A stretch of DNA of 64,000 bases, taken from Hyaloperonospora brassicae. Its lineage: Eukaryota > Oomycota > Peronosporomycetes > Peronosporales > Peronosporaceae. The stretch lies in assembly GCA_947650285.1 (NCBI GenBank), contig CANTFL010001479.1, forward strand, positions 62,001 to 126,000, read 5' to 3'. Shown one piece after another: positions 45,148 through 55,645 of the stretch (positions within the stretch are counted from its first letter, which is position 1; each line of letters opens with the position of its first letter). A model generated the notes under the pieces. That model saw only the letters and a list, made by a program, of their open reading frames with translations, was not told where the DNA came from and ran no database searches. The translations under genes and the position numbers were made by a program.

Positions 45148-48100
45148 TTGATCGCGATCACATACCTGATCACTGATCACGATCTCGATCGCTTCCTGAT
45201 CGTGATCGCCTTGCTGATCGCGGATCACATGGTGTGCTCCACACCAACTTGATCGCGATCACCTACCTGATCACTGATCACGATCGCGATCACATACCTG
45301 ATCACTGATCACGATCTCGATCGCTTCCTGATCGTGATCGCCTTGCTGACCGCGGATCACATGGTGTGCTCCACACCAACTTGATCGCGATCACCTACCT
45401 GATCACTGATCACGATCGCGATCACATACCTGATCACTGATCACGATCTCGATCGCTTCCTGATCGTGATCGCCTTGCTGACCGCGGATCACATGGTGTG
45501 CTCCACACCAACTTGATCGCGATCACCTACCTGATCACTGATCACGATCGCGATCACATACCTGATCACTGATCACGATCTCGATCGCTTCCTGATCGTG
45601 ATCGCCTTGCTGATCGCGGATCACATGGTGTGCTCCACACCAACTTGATCGCGATCATCTAGCTGATCACTGACCACGATCGCGATCACATACCTGAGCG
45701 CTGATCACGATCTCGATCGCTTCCTGATCGTGGTCGTCTTGCTGACCGCGGATCACATGGTGTGCTCCACACCAACTTGATCGCGATCACCTACCTGATC
45801 ACTGATCACGATCTCGATCGCTTCCTGATCGTGATCGCCTTGCTGATCGCGGATCACATGGTGTGCTCCACACCAACTTGATCGCGATCACCTACCTGAT
45901 CAATGATCACGATCGCGATCACATACCTGATCACTGATCACGATCTCGATCGCTTCCTGATCGTGATCGCCTTGCTGACCGCGGATCACATGGTGTGCTC
46001 CACACCAACTTGATCGCGATCACCTACCTGATCACTGATCACGATCGCGATCACATACCTGATCACTGATCACGATCTCGATCGCTTCCTGATCGTGATC
46101 GCCTTGCTGACCGCGGATCACATGGTGTGCTCCACACCAACTTGATCGCGATCACCTACCTGATCACTGATCACGATCGCGATCACCTACCTGATCACTG
46201 ATCACGATCGCGATCACATACCTGATCACTGATCACGATCTCGATCGCTTCCTGATCGTGATCGCCTTGCTGACCGCGGATCACATGGTGTGCTCCACAT
46301 CAACTTGACCGCGATCACCTACCTGATCACTGATCACGATCGCGATCACATACCTGATCACTGATCACGATCTCGATCGCTTCCTGATCGTGATCGCCTT
46401 GCTGACCGCGGATCACATGGTGTGCTCCACACCAACTTGATCGCGATCACCTACCTGATCAATGATCACGATCGCGATCACATACCTGATCACTGATCAC
46501 GATCTCGATCGCTTCCTGATCGTGATCGCCTTGCTGATCGCGGATCACATGGTGTGCTCCACATCAACTTGATCGCGATCACCTACCTGATCAATGATCA
46601 CGATCGCGATCACATACCTGATCACTGATCACGATCTCGATCGCTTCCTGATCGTGATCGCCTTGCTGATCGCGGATCACATGGTGTGCTCCACACCAAC
46701 TTGATCGCGATCATCTAGCTGATCACTGACCACGATCGCGATCACATACCTGAGCGCTGATCACGATCTCGATCGCTTCCTGATCGTGGTCGTCTTGCTG
46801 ACCGCGGATCACATGGTGTGCTCCACACCAACTTGATCGCGATCACCTACCTGATCACTGATCACGATCTCGATCGCTTCCTGATCGTGATCGCCTTGCT
46901 GATCGCGGATCACATGGTGTGCTCCACATCAACTTGATCGCGATCACCTACCTGATCACTGATCACGATCTCGATCGCTTCCTGATCGTGATCGCCTTGC
47001 TGATCGCGGATCACATGGTGTGCTCCACACCAACTTGATCGCGATCACCTACCTGATCAATGATCACGATCGCGATCACATACCTGATCACTGATCACGA
47101 TCTCGATCGCTTCCTGATCGTGATCGCCTTGCTGATCGCGGATCACATGGTGTGCTCCACACCAACTTGATCGCGATCACCTACCTGATCACTGATCACG
47201 ATCGCGATCACATACCTGATCACTGATCACGATCTCGATCGCTTCCTGATCGTGATCGCCTTGCTGACCGCGGATCACATGGTGTGCTCCACACCAACTT
47301 GATCGCGATCACCTACCTGATCACTGATCACGATCGCGATCACATACCTGATCACTGATCACGATCTCGATCGCTTCCTGATCGTGATCGCCTTGCTGAT
47401 CGCGGATCACATGGTGTGCTCCACACCAACTTGATCGCGATCATCTAGCTGATCACTGACCACGATCGCGATCACATACCTGATCACTGATCACGATCTC
47501 GATCGCTTCCTGATCGTGGTCGTCTTGCTGACCGCGGATCACATGGTGTGCTCCACACCAACTTGATCGCGATCACCTACCTGATCAATGATCACGATCG
47601 CGATCACCTACCTGATCACTGATCACGATCGCGATCACATACCTGATCACTGATCACGATCTCGATCGCTTCCTGATCGTGATCGCCTTGCTGATCGCGG
47701 ATCACATGGTGTGCTCCACACCAACTTGATCGCGATCACCTACCTGATCACTGATCACGATCGCGATCACATACCTGATCACTGATCACGATCTCGATCG
47801 CTTCCTGATCGTGATCGCCTTGCTGACCGCGGATCACATGGTGTGCTCCACACCAACTTGATCGCGATCACCTACCTGATCAATGATCACGATCGCGATC
47901 ACATACCTGATCACTGATCACGATCTCGATCGCTTCCTGATCGTGATCGCCTTGCTGATCGCGGATCACATGGTGTGCTCCACACCAACTTGATCGCGAT
48001 CACCTACCTGATCAATGATCACGATCGCGATCACATACCTGATCACTGATCACGATCTCGATCGCTTCCTGATCGTGATCGCCTTGCTGATCGCGGATCA

Positions 48101-49234
48101 CATGGTGTGCTCCACACCAACTTGATCGCGATCACCTACCTGATCACTGATCACGATCTCGATCGCTTCCTGATCGTGATCGCCTTGTGATCGCGGATCA
48201 CATGGTGTGCTCCACATCAACTTGATCGCGATCACCTACCTGATCACTGATCACGATCTCGATCGCTTCCTGATCGTGATCGCCTTGCTGATCGCGGATC
48301 ACATGGTGTGCTCCACACCAACTTGATCGCGATCACCTACCTGATCACTGATCACGATCGCGATCACATACCTGATCACTGATCACGATCTCGATCGCTT
48401 CCTGATCGTGATCGCCTTGCTGACCGCGGATCACATGGTGTGCTCCACACCAACTTGATCGCGATCACCTACCTGATCAATGATCACGATCGCGATCACC
48501 TACCTGATCACTGATCACGATCGCGATCACATACCTGATCACTGATCACGATCTCGATCGCTTCCTGATCGTGATCGCCTTGCTGACCGCGGATCACATG
48601 GTGTGCTCCACACCAACTTGATCGCGATCACCTACCTGATCACTGATCACGATCGCGATCACATACCTGATCACTGATCACGATCTCGATCGCTTCCTGA
48701 TCGTGATCGCCTTGCTGATCGCGGATCACATGGTGTGCTCCACACCAACTTGATCGCGATCACCTACCTGATCACTGATCACGATCGCGATCACATACCT
48801 GATCACTGATCACGATCTCGATCGCTTCCTGATCGTGATCGCCTTGCTGACCGCGGATCACATGGTGTGCTCCACACCAACTTGATCGCGATCACCTACC
48901 TGATCACTGATCACGATCTCGATCGCTTCCTGATCGTGATCGCCTTGCTGATCGCGGATCACATGGTGTGCTCCACACCAACTTGATCGCGATCACCTAC
49001 CTGATCAATGATCACGATCGCGATCACCTACCTGATCACTGATCACGATCTCGATCGCTTCCTGATCGTGATCGCCTTGCTGACCGCGGATCACATGGTG
49101 TGCTCCACACCAACTTGATCGCGATCACCTACCTGATCACTGATCACGATCGCGATCACCTACCTGATCACTGACCACGATCGCGATCACATACCTGATC
49201 ACTGATCACGATCTCGATCGCTTCCTGATCGCGG

Positions 49235-50526
49235 TTCCCTTCTTGATCCCCTGATCGGCAACGTTACCTTTCGCCTTATACCTTGACCCAAGATCTCAGG
49301 TCCCAACCTGCCCGATCTGATATCCATTTTAGTCTGACTGTCTGATGGACGCGATCTGACCAGATGTGGGACCGGGCAGCCAACCGTCAACTGGCTTGGA
49401 TATAACGGGAATGCTATCAGCTCCTCTACAGCGAATTTCCATAGTCGCTTAACCACAGTACTATGGTGGATGATTGATCTTACTACCACGCATTCGATTG
49501 TTGGTAAGCGTCTATTGAGAGTCAGAGTAGTTCTGGGGGATTCTTGCAGCCAAATACGTTTTCCTAGTGTGTAACTGAATCAGGTTTGTCTGTGTATTTT
49601 TGGAGTGCGTATAGAATGAACACGCGCCATATGAAGATGAATTTGCTGATATGGGCTAATCTGACGCGCACGCACCATTTGTAAATAGCCGAAGTATCTT
49701 TGGGCGTGCAGGATCACTGTAAGGGGCCTCGAGATCACTAGCTTTTGATTGCGTGTCGGACTGCTAGTTGGCGAATCTTTATAGGGTTACGGGACGGATT
49801 TGACGACAACAATTGCGGCATGGTGTCTTGGAAAATCTACATTATCGATTTTTGACGACAGAAGGGAACCCGGGGTGTTTTACCTCGGCTGCGAGATGTT
49901 CCGGAAATTTTGATTGCGATCCTTCGAGAGGATGATATTTACTATCAAGACTATTTCCTATCAAACAGAAAGGAAAACAATTTTCGATGGCTTGCCCTCG
50001 GAACAAGCCATTGAAGTACGCTTACTTCCGATTGAGCTGCAGAACGAGCACGAGGTAAGGGCTATGCAAAATAGCTTGCTTCTCATGTATGCAAGCGTAT
50101 GGAACAAAAGTCTGTGAGTCTCGTGCCTGTGCGTTAGTAGATCAATATTGTACCGTTGGAATTCTTCCCTACCCCTTGCTCTTTTTAGGCTTGGATGTGC
50201 GAGCAGCAGTGCGTGACTTTTGTTACGCACTTTCAGCACAGAATAATACTAGCAACTCGATCCTAATTGGTGGCTTTGTTGCTGGCAGATCGGTCGGTGA
50301 GACGCAAATCGCACATTCAGGCGCCGAATATGTGAGTTGCCGTGAAGTATGCGTTGTAGAGGCAGAGGGTCGCCAGTGTAAGTGGTTTTCCACGTGCCTT
50401 AACCACCCGCGGGCTTTGGCTGCGCGCTGACACTTTCTCGCTCGGTATCACACACTAATTCGAATGTCAGATAGACATGCCCTTAACCTTAGATAACAGA
50501 AGGACATGCCCTCAGCGTGCTCTATC
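49235..50526. other. Intergenic sequence between satellite and solo LTR
   Basis: The first 150 bp still contain scattered gatc and gatctg words but no longer follow the unit. No intact gene is seen. A pair of splice-like sites (gtaagg at 50056 and tctttttag ending at 50189) with a short reading frame on either side, and a possible Copia-type RNase H relic (50190-50430), are noted separately. The rest holds nothing I recognise. Confidence 0.5.
50190..50430 (+). pseudogene. Possible Copia-type RNase H relic
   Basis: One plus-strand frame reads through GGFVAGRSVGETQIAHSGAE followed by YVSCREVCVVEAEGRQCKW. The order of a GFV segment, then an AEY segment, then an aliphatic and W-containing end resembles the RNase H region of Copia elements, where a GFV...SW...TEAEY...E...W pattern is usual. 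The essential first residues are degraded and the frame stops at 50430. In the alternative frame the sequence after the splice-like site at 50189 gives only 25 codons before a stop. I consider a decayed transposon fragment the more likely reading, with low confidence. Confidence 0.25.
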
Positions 50527-50979
50527 ATACTTGTAACGGGGTAGCCCGTTACATGATATTGTCATTAAGGCTAAAATGACAATAAAGAATATTACGTTGA
50601 ATATTCTTTCAATAATATCACAGAGCATGATGGTATTGTTGAAGATGACCGAAGGGTCTACTCATTGGTTGATATCGCGATGCTATCAATTCACCAATCG
50701 CGGCTAGACGCGCGCAATGGGTGGTGAGTAGACGTCCCCATACGTTTAGTTACATTAGTATTATTAAGTCAGGACAAACAGAGATACAAGAGTTACAGGA
50801 CTTAATTGTATCAAATGACAGTTTTACTTTTACCAGAGACTAGAATGTTCACTTAGTCTCCTTTCCTTCCTCTGTGTTGGTGCAACACTTAGCAGGGCAC
50901 TGACTATCACTGTAGTCAGTGGAAGTGAGCTCCGTACTGGTCATCCAGTACGTTGTCACCAGTGCCCTGTTACAATACT
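50527..50979. mobile_element. Solo LTR with 5-bp target-site duplication
   Basis: The element proper is 50532-50974 (443 bp). It begins TGTAACGGG and ends CCCTGTTACA, so it has TG...CA ends with a TGTAAC/GTTACA inverted terminus. It is flanked on both sides by ATACT (50527-50531 and 50975-50979), a perfect 5-bp duplication as made by retroviral-type integrases. Inside are many short hairpins: the first 22 bp fold on themselves, with further stems at 50557-50584, 50584-50609 and 50656-50733, and a branched one at 50893-50969. No internal element sequence is left, so it is the product of LTR-LTR recombination. Perfect duplications suggest it is fairly young. Strand cannot be assigned. Confidence 0.93.
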
Positions 50980-52164
50980 AGTCAATGACATTTGCGTGCA
51001 ACCGAAATGGAGGGGGTGTCCGTTCCGTGTTGTGTGCACGACGGTAGCAACTAGATTCAGCTATGCTATAGGCCAAAGCTTTGAGCTGGCAACCTCTGAC
51101 GAGCGTCCAAGACATGCATCCACGAGTCGATCGTATCGGCGGCGTCCATTATGGGCTCATGGTGCGATCACAGAGTGTAAATGGTATCGCCGTCGCTTCC
51201 ATTTGCACCTTAATAACACAATCGTCAAGTGATGTTGACAGTCGAAAGTAACACATCAAGCGCCCAATGACTCGACTACAAAGCTTAAGATTCGCAACGT
51301 TATCGCGAAGCTGACAATCGTTTGTTACCGCGAGGCTGACAAACGTTTGTACATCGCAAGAGCTGTCGAGATCGATGTTAAGGTCGAAATTGCACGGCAC
51401 ATGAAAAGAAAGGACGAAAGGAAATAAAATATATATAACTTGCACTTGGTCGTCGCCATCTGTTGAAGTTGCCACACTTTTGCTGTCTCCAGTTGCGAAA
51501 TCCATTCGCGACGGCAACGATCGAGTGATCATCACGTACCAGCAATCGAGCCGATACGAAGCCTGGTGTGTATACGTATCAGCGCCGCCCCATTTATAAA
51601 AAACAGAGATGTCAAGCGAAAAAGTCGGCAACATGTCTCGCCACAACACTTTCGCCTCGCAAGTAGTCGGTGCGACATCTGATTTTTTGCTCTCTCTCCC
51701 GAAACCAATTTTCCTTCTCGCCCGTTCCTCAGCCCAGTAACCAACGCGTAGCTCCTCCGCCCGGGAACCAGATGGATAGCCCGGCCGCGGCCGCCGCCGC
51801 ATGCAATCATAGCCACCCGACCGTGACCGACGACAAGGCTCGGCACGGAGAGACACGCCGACAGAAAGCGAGGCCGAACGCAGAGAAACGGCGCACGCGG
51901 TTTTCGTCTCTGCCGCCGCACGGCTGAGTGCGGAAAAACAATCCAATAAACACAGACATTCTCTTGACGCAAACGAGAAAAGGGAAACACAACGAAAGCG
52001 CGAAACGTCCGCGCCCTCTGTCGCCAACAGCGCGCGCGCACAAGTCCCTTGTTTCCCTCGTCGCGCATTTGGCCACCTGCGCGCCACTTGACATACGTAT
52101 CAAAGTGCGCCCGCCCACAGTAGTAGTGCCACCACAATCACAAAAGCAACTTCGACACGACCCC
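50980..52164. other. Upstream region and probable 5' leader of the chitin synthase gene
   Basis: No separate gene is supported here. A TATA-like stretch (tttataaaaaac) lies at 51594, about 570 bp upstream of the chitin synthase start. A plus-strand open frame of 85 codons (51670-51927) ends in TGA in the same frame as the chitin synthase and directly precedes it; it could be an upstream ORF if transcription starts before 51670. A 312-codon antisense frame (52087 to 51149) looks fortuitous: it is low in complexity and overlaps the chitin synthase leader. Confidence 0.45.
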
Positions 52165-54918
52165 ATGAGCGGTCCTCCGTCCAGCTTTGTGCCTCGTAGC
52201 ATGGGCCTCCCGCCGCTCTCGCACGGCGGCCCGCGGTCGTCCATGATGTCGGTCGAGTATGACGGCATTCCGTTGCCGCCGCCCAGCATCCGCTCCTGTG
52301 GCTCGCAGCAGTACGTCACGAGTTACATCCCCACGGGCGCCGCGTTCGCGCCCCACAGCGTCCAGGACCTGATCTCGAGCATGAAGTCCTACGCCAGTGC
52401 AACAGACCTCGTGCGCACGTACAGCGACATCCCGTCGGTCGAAGAAGCGCTCGTGACGCTCGATCGCGCCGCAGTCGCGCTCAGTGCGAGGCGCTATCGC
52501 GACGCGCTCAAGTTGTACTTGGAAGGCGGGTACGCCATGGCGAACGTAGCGGAGCGCCAGACGCACGCCAAGATCTGCAACTTGTTGACGAGCAAAGGCT
52601 TTGAGACGTTGAATTGGTGCGCGCGGCTCTGTGATTGGATCGAAGGGCGCGTGCAGGAGAAACACCCGCGCCCGGGCGTGCACAAGGTCGGGATCCCCGT
52701 GAGCAATTGGGACGAGGACTGGGTGGGCCCGAGCTTGGACGAAGAAGAGGCGCGTCGGCTGTGGTACACGCCCGTGTATTGTCCGCACCCAATGGACTTT
52801 TCCAACTTCGGGTACCGGTTGCGATGTGTAGAGACGGGACGACGGCCGCGTCTGATGGTGTGCATCACCATGTACAACGAAGAGCCAGAGCAGTTGAAAG
52901 CGACACTGAAGAAACTCGCGAACAACTTGGCCTATCTGAAAGAACAGCAGCTGACGGAGCAGCAGTCGCGCAAGAACAATCTTCACGCACCCGCGGGGCC
53001 GTTCACGGGCGACAATGTGTGGCAGAACGTGCTCATCTGTATCGTCGCCGACGGCCGCGAGCAGGTCAATGACAAGATGCTCGAGTACTTGGAGTCAATC
53101 GGCTTGTACGATGAAGACCTCTTGACCATCAATAGCGCCGGCATTGGCGCACAATGCCATTTGTTCGAGCACACGCTGCAGCTCTCAGTGAATGGCAAGT
53201 GTCTCTTGCCCATTCAGACGGTGTTCGCTCTCAAGGAGCACAAGTCGAGCAAACTGGACTCGCACCGGTGGTACTTTAACGCGTTCGCCGAGCAGGTGCA
53301 GCCGGAGTATACGGCAGTGATGGACGTTGGCACGATGTTGACAAAGTCTGCGCTCTATCATTTGCTCTTTGCGATGGAACGCAACCACCAGATCGGTGGA
53401 GCTTGTGGACAGCTGACAGTGGACAAAGCGTTTGAAAATCTGAGCAATTGGGTCGTCTCGGCGCAGCATTTCGAGTACAAGATCTCGAATATCCTGGACA
53501 AGTCGCTGGAGAGTTGTTTTGGCTTCATTAGTGTGTTACCAGGAGCGTTCTCTGCTTATCGCTACGAAGCTGTTCGAGGAGCTCCACTGGATGCGTACTT
53601 TCAGACGCTCAACATTGATTTGGATGTTCTGGGACCTTTTCTCGGCAACATGTACCTCGCTGAAGACAGGATCTTGTCGTTTGAAGTTGTGGCGCGGAAA
53701 GACTGCAAGTGGACGATGCACTACGTCAAGGACGCGGTCGCTCGTACAGACGTCCCGCACAATCTTGTCGGTCTGATCTCGCAGCGTAAGCGCTGGCTCA
53801 ATGGCGCGTTTTTCGCCACGCTCTTCAGTATTTGGAATTGGGGTCGTATCTACTCGGAGAGCTCGCACTCGTTCTCGAGGAAGATGGCGTTCCTGGTGTT
53901 GTACCTGTATCATCTACTGTACACGGTGTTCGGCTTCTTCCTGCCTGCGAATCTGTACCTGGCGTTATTCTTCATCGTGTTCCAGGGCTTTCAGCAAAAC
54001 CGTCTCGAGTTTGTCGACACTTCTGGCTACTCGCAAACTGTACTGGACTGTGCCGTGTACATGTACAACTTCGCGTACCTATTCGGTCTGCTGATGCTCA
54101 TCATTATCGGGCTAGGCAACAACCCGAAGCACATGAAGCTCACGTACTACTTCCTGGGCGCTGTATTCGGTGTCATGATGATGCTCTCGTCGCTCGTGGG
54201 CGTCGGCATCTTCTTTTCATCGCCAGCAACTATCCAGTCGATCGTCGTGTCGATCCTTACAGTCGGCGTGTACTTCATCGGTCCAGCCCTTCACGGCGAA
54301 GTGCACCACATCTTCATGACGTTCACGCACTACACGGCCTTGATCCCGAGCTTCGTGAACATCGCGACCGTCTACTCGTTCTGCAACCTGCAGGACTTGT
54401 CGTGGGGCACGAAAGGCCTGCACGACGATCCACTGCTGGTCTCGCTGGATGAGACCGAAAAGGGGGACTTTAAGGACGTGATTGCCAAGCGTCGTGCGGT
54501 GGAAGAGTGCCGTCGAGAGGAGAAAGAGCGTGCTGAGAACAGGAAGAGGATTTTCGAAGCGTTCCGCACCAACATCCTCCTCACTTGGGCGTTCTCCAAC
54601 CTCATTTTCGCGCTCTTCATCGTGTACTTCACCACTTCGTCGACGTACATGCCCCTGCTATACATTTGTGTGGCCGGCATCAACTCCTGCCGACTGCTCG
54701 GGTGTATTGGTCACTGGGTTTACATGCGCTCGACCGGACTGCGTGATCGTGTTTTTGACAAGACGGAGTGTGGGAACGGCACTGGGCGGTACCCACAGAA
54801 CTCGTACGTGCAGCTTGATGAGCACTATGCTGCCCTCACAGAAGACCAGCGCGCTTACTCTTCTGAACGCACCAATGCGTCCACGCGTAGCAACAATGAC
54901 GTTTTCTCGGCCGCGTAA
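52165..54918 (+). CDS. CHS: Chitin synthase, oomycete type with N-terminal MIT-like domain (917 aa)
   Basis: Family 2 glycosyltransferase that polymerises GlcNAc from UDP-GlcNAc at the plasma membrane. The first ATG of the open frame is at 52165; the frame is open 79 codons further upstream from a TGA at 51925 but has no ATG there. Residues about 65-165 form a helical segment (VQDLISSM ... RRYRDALKLYLEGGYAM) typical of the MIT domain found in oomycete chitin synthases and thought to act in trafficking. The catalytic part follows: MVCITMYNEE (231-240), ADGRE (295-299), AVMDVGT (385-391), CGQL (414-417), LAEDR (498-502), QRKRW (540-544), SWGTKG (746-751). Membrane segments are seen at about 574-608, 625-650, 660-685, 690-712, 803-823 and 828-850. 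No intron is needed. Length fits oomycete enzymes of about 900 residues. Chitin is a minor wall component in this group. Confidence 0.97.
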   Translation: MSGPPSSFVPRSMGLPPLSHGGPRSSMMSVEYDGIPLPPPSIRSCGSQQYVTSYIPTGAAFAPHSVQDLISSMKSYASATDLVRTYSDIPSVEEALVTLDRAAVALSARRYRDALKLYLEGGYAMANVAERQTHAKICNLLTSKGFETLNWCARLCDWIEGRVQEKHPRPGVHKVGIPVSNWDEDWVGPSLDEEEARRLWYTPVYCPHPMDFSNFGYRLRCVETGRRPRLMVCITMYNEEPEQLKATLKKLANNLAYLKEQQLTEQQSRKNNLHAPAGPFTGDNVWQNVLICIVADGREQVNDKMLEYLESIGLYDEDLLTINSAGIGAQCHLFEHTLQLSVNGKCLLPIQTVFALKEHKSSKLDSHRWYFNAFAEQVQPEYTAVMDVGTMLTKSALYHLLFAMERNHQIGGACGQLTVDKAFENLSNWVVSAQHFEYKISNILDKSLESCFGFISVLPGAFSAYRYEAVRGAPLDAYFQTLNIDLDVLGPFLGNMYLAEDRILSFEVVARKDCKWTMHYVKDAVARTDVPHNLVGLISQRKRWLNGAFFATLFSIWNWGRIYSESSHSFSRKMAFLVLYLYHLLYTVFGFFLPANLYLALFFIVFQGFQQNRLEFVDTSGYSQTVLDCAVYMYNFAYLFGLLMLIIIGLGNNPKHMKLTYYFLGAVFGVMMMLSSLVGVGIFFSSPATIQSIVVSILTVGVYFIGPALHGEVHHIFMTFTHYTALIPSFVNIATVYSFCNLQDLSWGTKGLHDDPLLVSLDETEKGDFKDVIAKRRAVEECRREEKERAENRKRIFEAFRTNILLTWAFSNLIFALFIVYFTTSSTYMPLLYICVAGINSCRLLGCIGHWVYMRSTGLRDRVFDKTECGNGTGRYPQNSYVQLDEHYAALTEDQRAYSSERTNASTRSNNDVFSAA

Positions 54919-55180
54919 TGGGGCACAGTACTACTCAAATGAGCTCGCTGCGATCGCATGCAGATCCGCTACGGGCCGTCGTTCCCATTGACGTCGTCGG
55001 CTAGAGCGTTACAAAGGGCCAAGCATCCGTCGGCTGCTACTAGAATATAGCAAAGTGCAGCACGCCGCTTACCGCCAGCCACGAAACTGAAGTGGCGAGT
55101 AAGTCGAACATTCATGAGTTTGATTAAGAGTTACGTAGATGTTAATGCATACTTCGACGGACGTTAATGTGTTTTGCGCG
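54919..55180. other. Intergenic, 3' flank of chitin synthase
   Basis: 262 bp without a gene. It presumably holds the 3' ends of the chitin synthase transcript and of the convergent minus-strand unit. No distinctive site seen. Confidence 0.5.
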
Positions 55181-55549
55181 CTATACAACCGTATCGTAGA
55201 TCTCGTGGTCGTGTAACTCTTGTTTTATTGGCGATGGCGTGGACAAGAGGTGGTCAGTTGCTCTTTTCTGGCCCTCTGTGAGCAATGGCGTCGTCGATGA
55301 CTTGGCAGTAGGGTGATCATAGGTTGTGAAGTCGACCCGACGTATGCATGTCAAGTCCAGTACGTTGAAGTCTAACAAGATTGCAACGTTTGCTTTGACA
55401 CAAAGCGATACCACGGGCATGACAGCAACGTCTTGCCACGTGCCCTGAGCAGAGGAACCTGTGTGTATCCAAGGCACAGAATAATTGCCATGCTTGAAGA
55501 CAAATGAGCAGCCAGGGCTAGCGGTAAAACACGTGAGCAGACGCGACAT
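55181..55549 (-). CDS. Small uncharacterised ORF (122 aa)
   Basis: A minus-strand frame from ATG at 55549 to TAA at 55181 encodes 122 residues starting MSRLLTCFTA. It has a central hydrophobic stretch (VAVMPVVSLCVKANVAILLD) and a polar C-terminus ending IYDTVV. The composition is that of an ordinary soluble protein rather than noise, and it lies 96 bp downstream of the Aven-like gene on the same strand. I recognise no family and see no motif. It could be a real small gene, the last exon of a longer one, or part of the 3' untranslated region of the Aven-like gene. Confidence 0.35.
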   Translation of the reverse strand: MSRLLTCFTASPGCSFVFKHGNYSVPWIHTGSSAQGTWQDVAVMPVVSLCVKANVAILLDFNVLDLTCIRRVDFTTYDHPTAKSSTTPLLTEGQKRATDHLLSTPSPIKQELHDHEIYDTVV

Positions 55550-55645
55550 GTCGACTCGATTGACATCACGCAATGAAAGCTAGCTCGCTCGCGTAAGCTC
55601 GACTAAGGGTGCGTAGCCAGCAAGATGCACAATGACGTGCGATTG

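Larger units (their letters stand above)
9616..49234. repeat. Satellite array of about 39.6 kb, modular 101/132/163-bp units
   Basis: A single head-to-tail array with no interruption by other sequence. The basic 101-bp unit divides into module A (31 bp, gatcgcgatcacatacctga and onward), module B (30 bp, gatctcgatcgcttcctgat and onward, itself a diverged relative of A) and module C (40 bp, ttgctgatcgcggatcac, then a hairpin tggtgtg-ctc-cacacca, then aactt). One, two or three copies of A give units of 101, 132 and 163 bp. GATC appears about ten times in 101 bp and about fourteen in 132 bp, against one per 256 bp by chance. No gene, tRNA or telomere repeat lies inside. Long open frames in the array are by-products of the repeat. 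Pericentromeric, subtelomeric or interstitial heterochromatin are all possible. Confidence 0.97.
29901..49234. repeat. Satellite zone 4: mosaic of 132-, 101- and 163-bp units
   Basis: Most units have two A modules (132 bp). Triple-A units of 163 bp occur for example near 35890-35960, 43150-43220, 44770-44840, 46140-46210, 47570-47640 and 48480-48540. Single-A units with the cacctacctg form occur from about 35660 on. Linked variants (ctgaccgcgg, gtggtcgtcttg, catctagctg) recur at intervals, indicating larger blocks being copied. The array ends at 49234, where gatcgcggttcccttc leaves the consensus. Confidence 0.92.

Noticed and set aside
9616..49234. CRISPR array
   Set aside because: Units are contiguous head-to-tail copies with no unique spacers, and the genome is eukaryotic.
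50893..50981. Helitron 3' end (hairpin followed by CTAG and T)
   Set aside because: The hairpin lies inside an LTR whose ends and 5-bp duplication are exact; the CTAG partly overlaps the duplicated ATACT and is explained by chance.
51149..52087. 312-codon antisense ORF overlapping the chitin synthase leader
   Set aside because: Composition is uneven (rich in Arg, Ser and Cys), it crosses the probable promoter and leader, no motif is seen, and it has no counterpart on a recognisable family.
52138..52986. 282-codon antisense ORF inside the chitin synthase gene
   Set aside because: Shadow of a GC-rich coding region: Arg-, Ala- and Val-rich, mirror of conserved codons on the plus strand.
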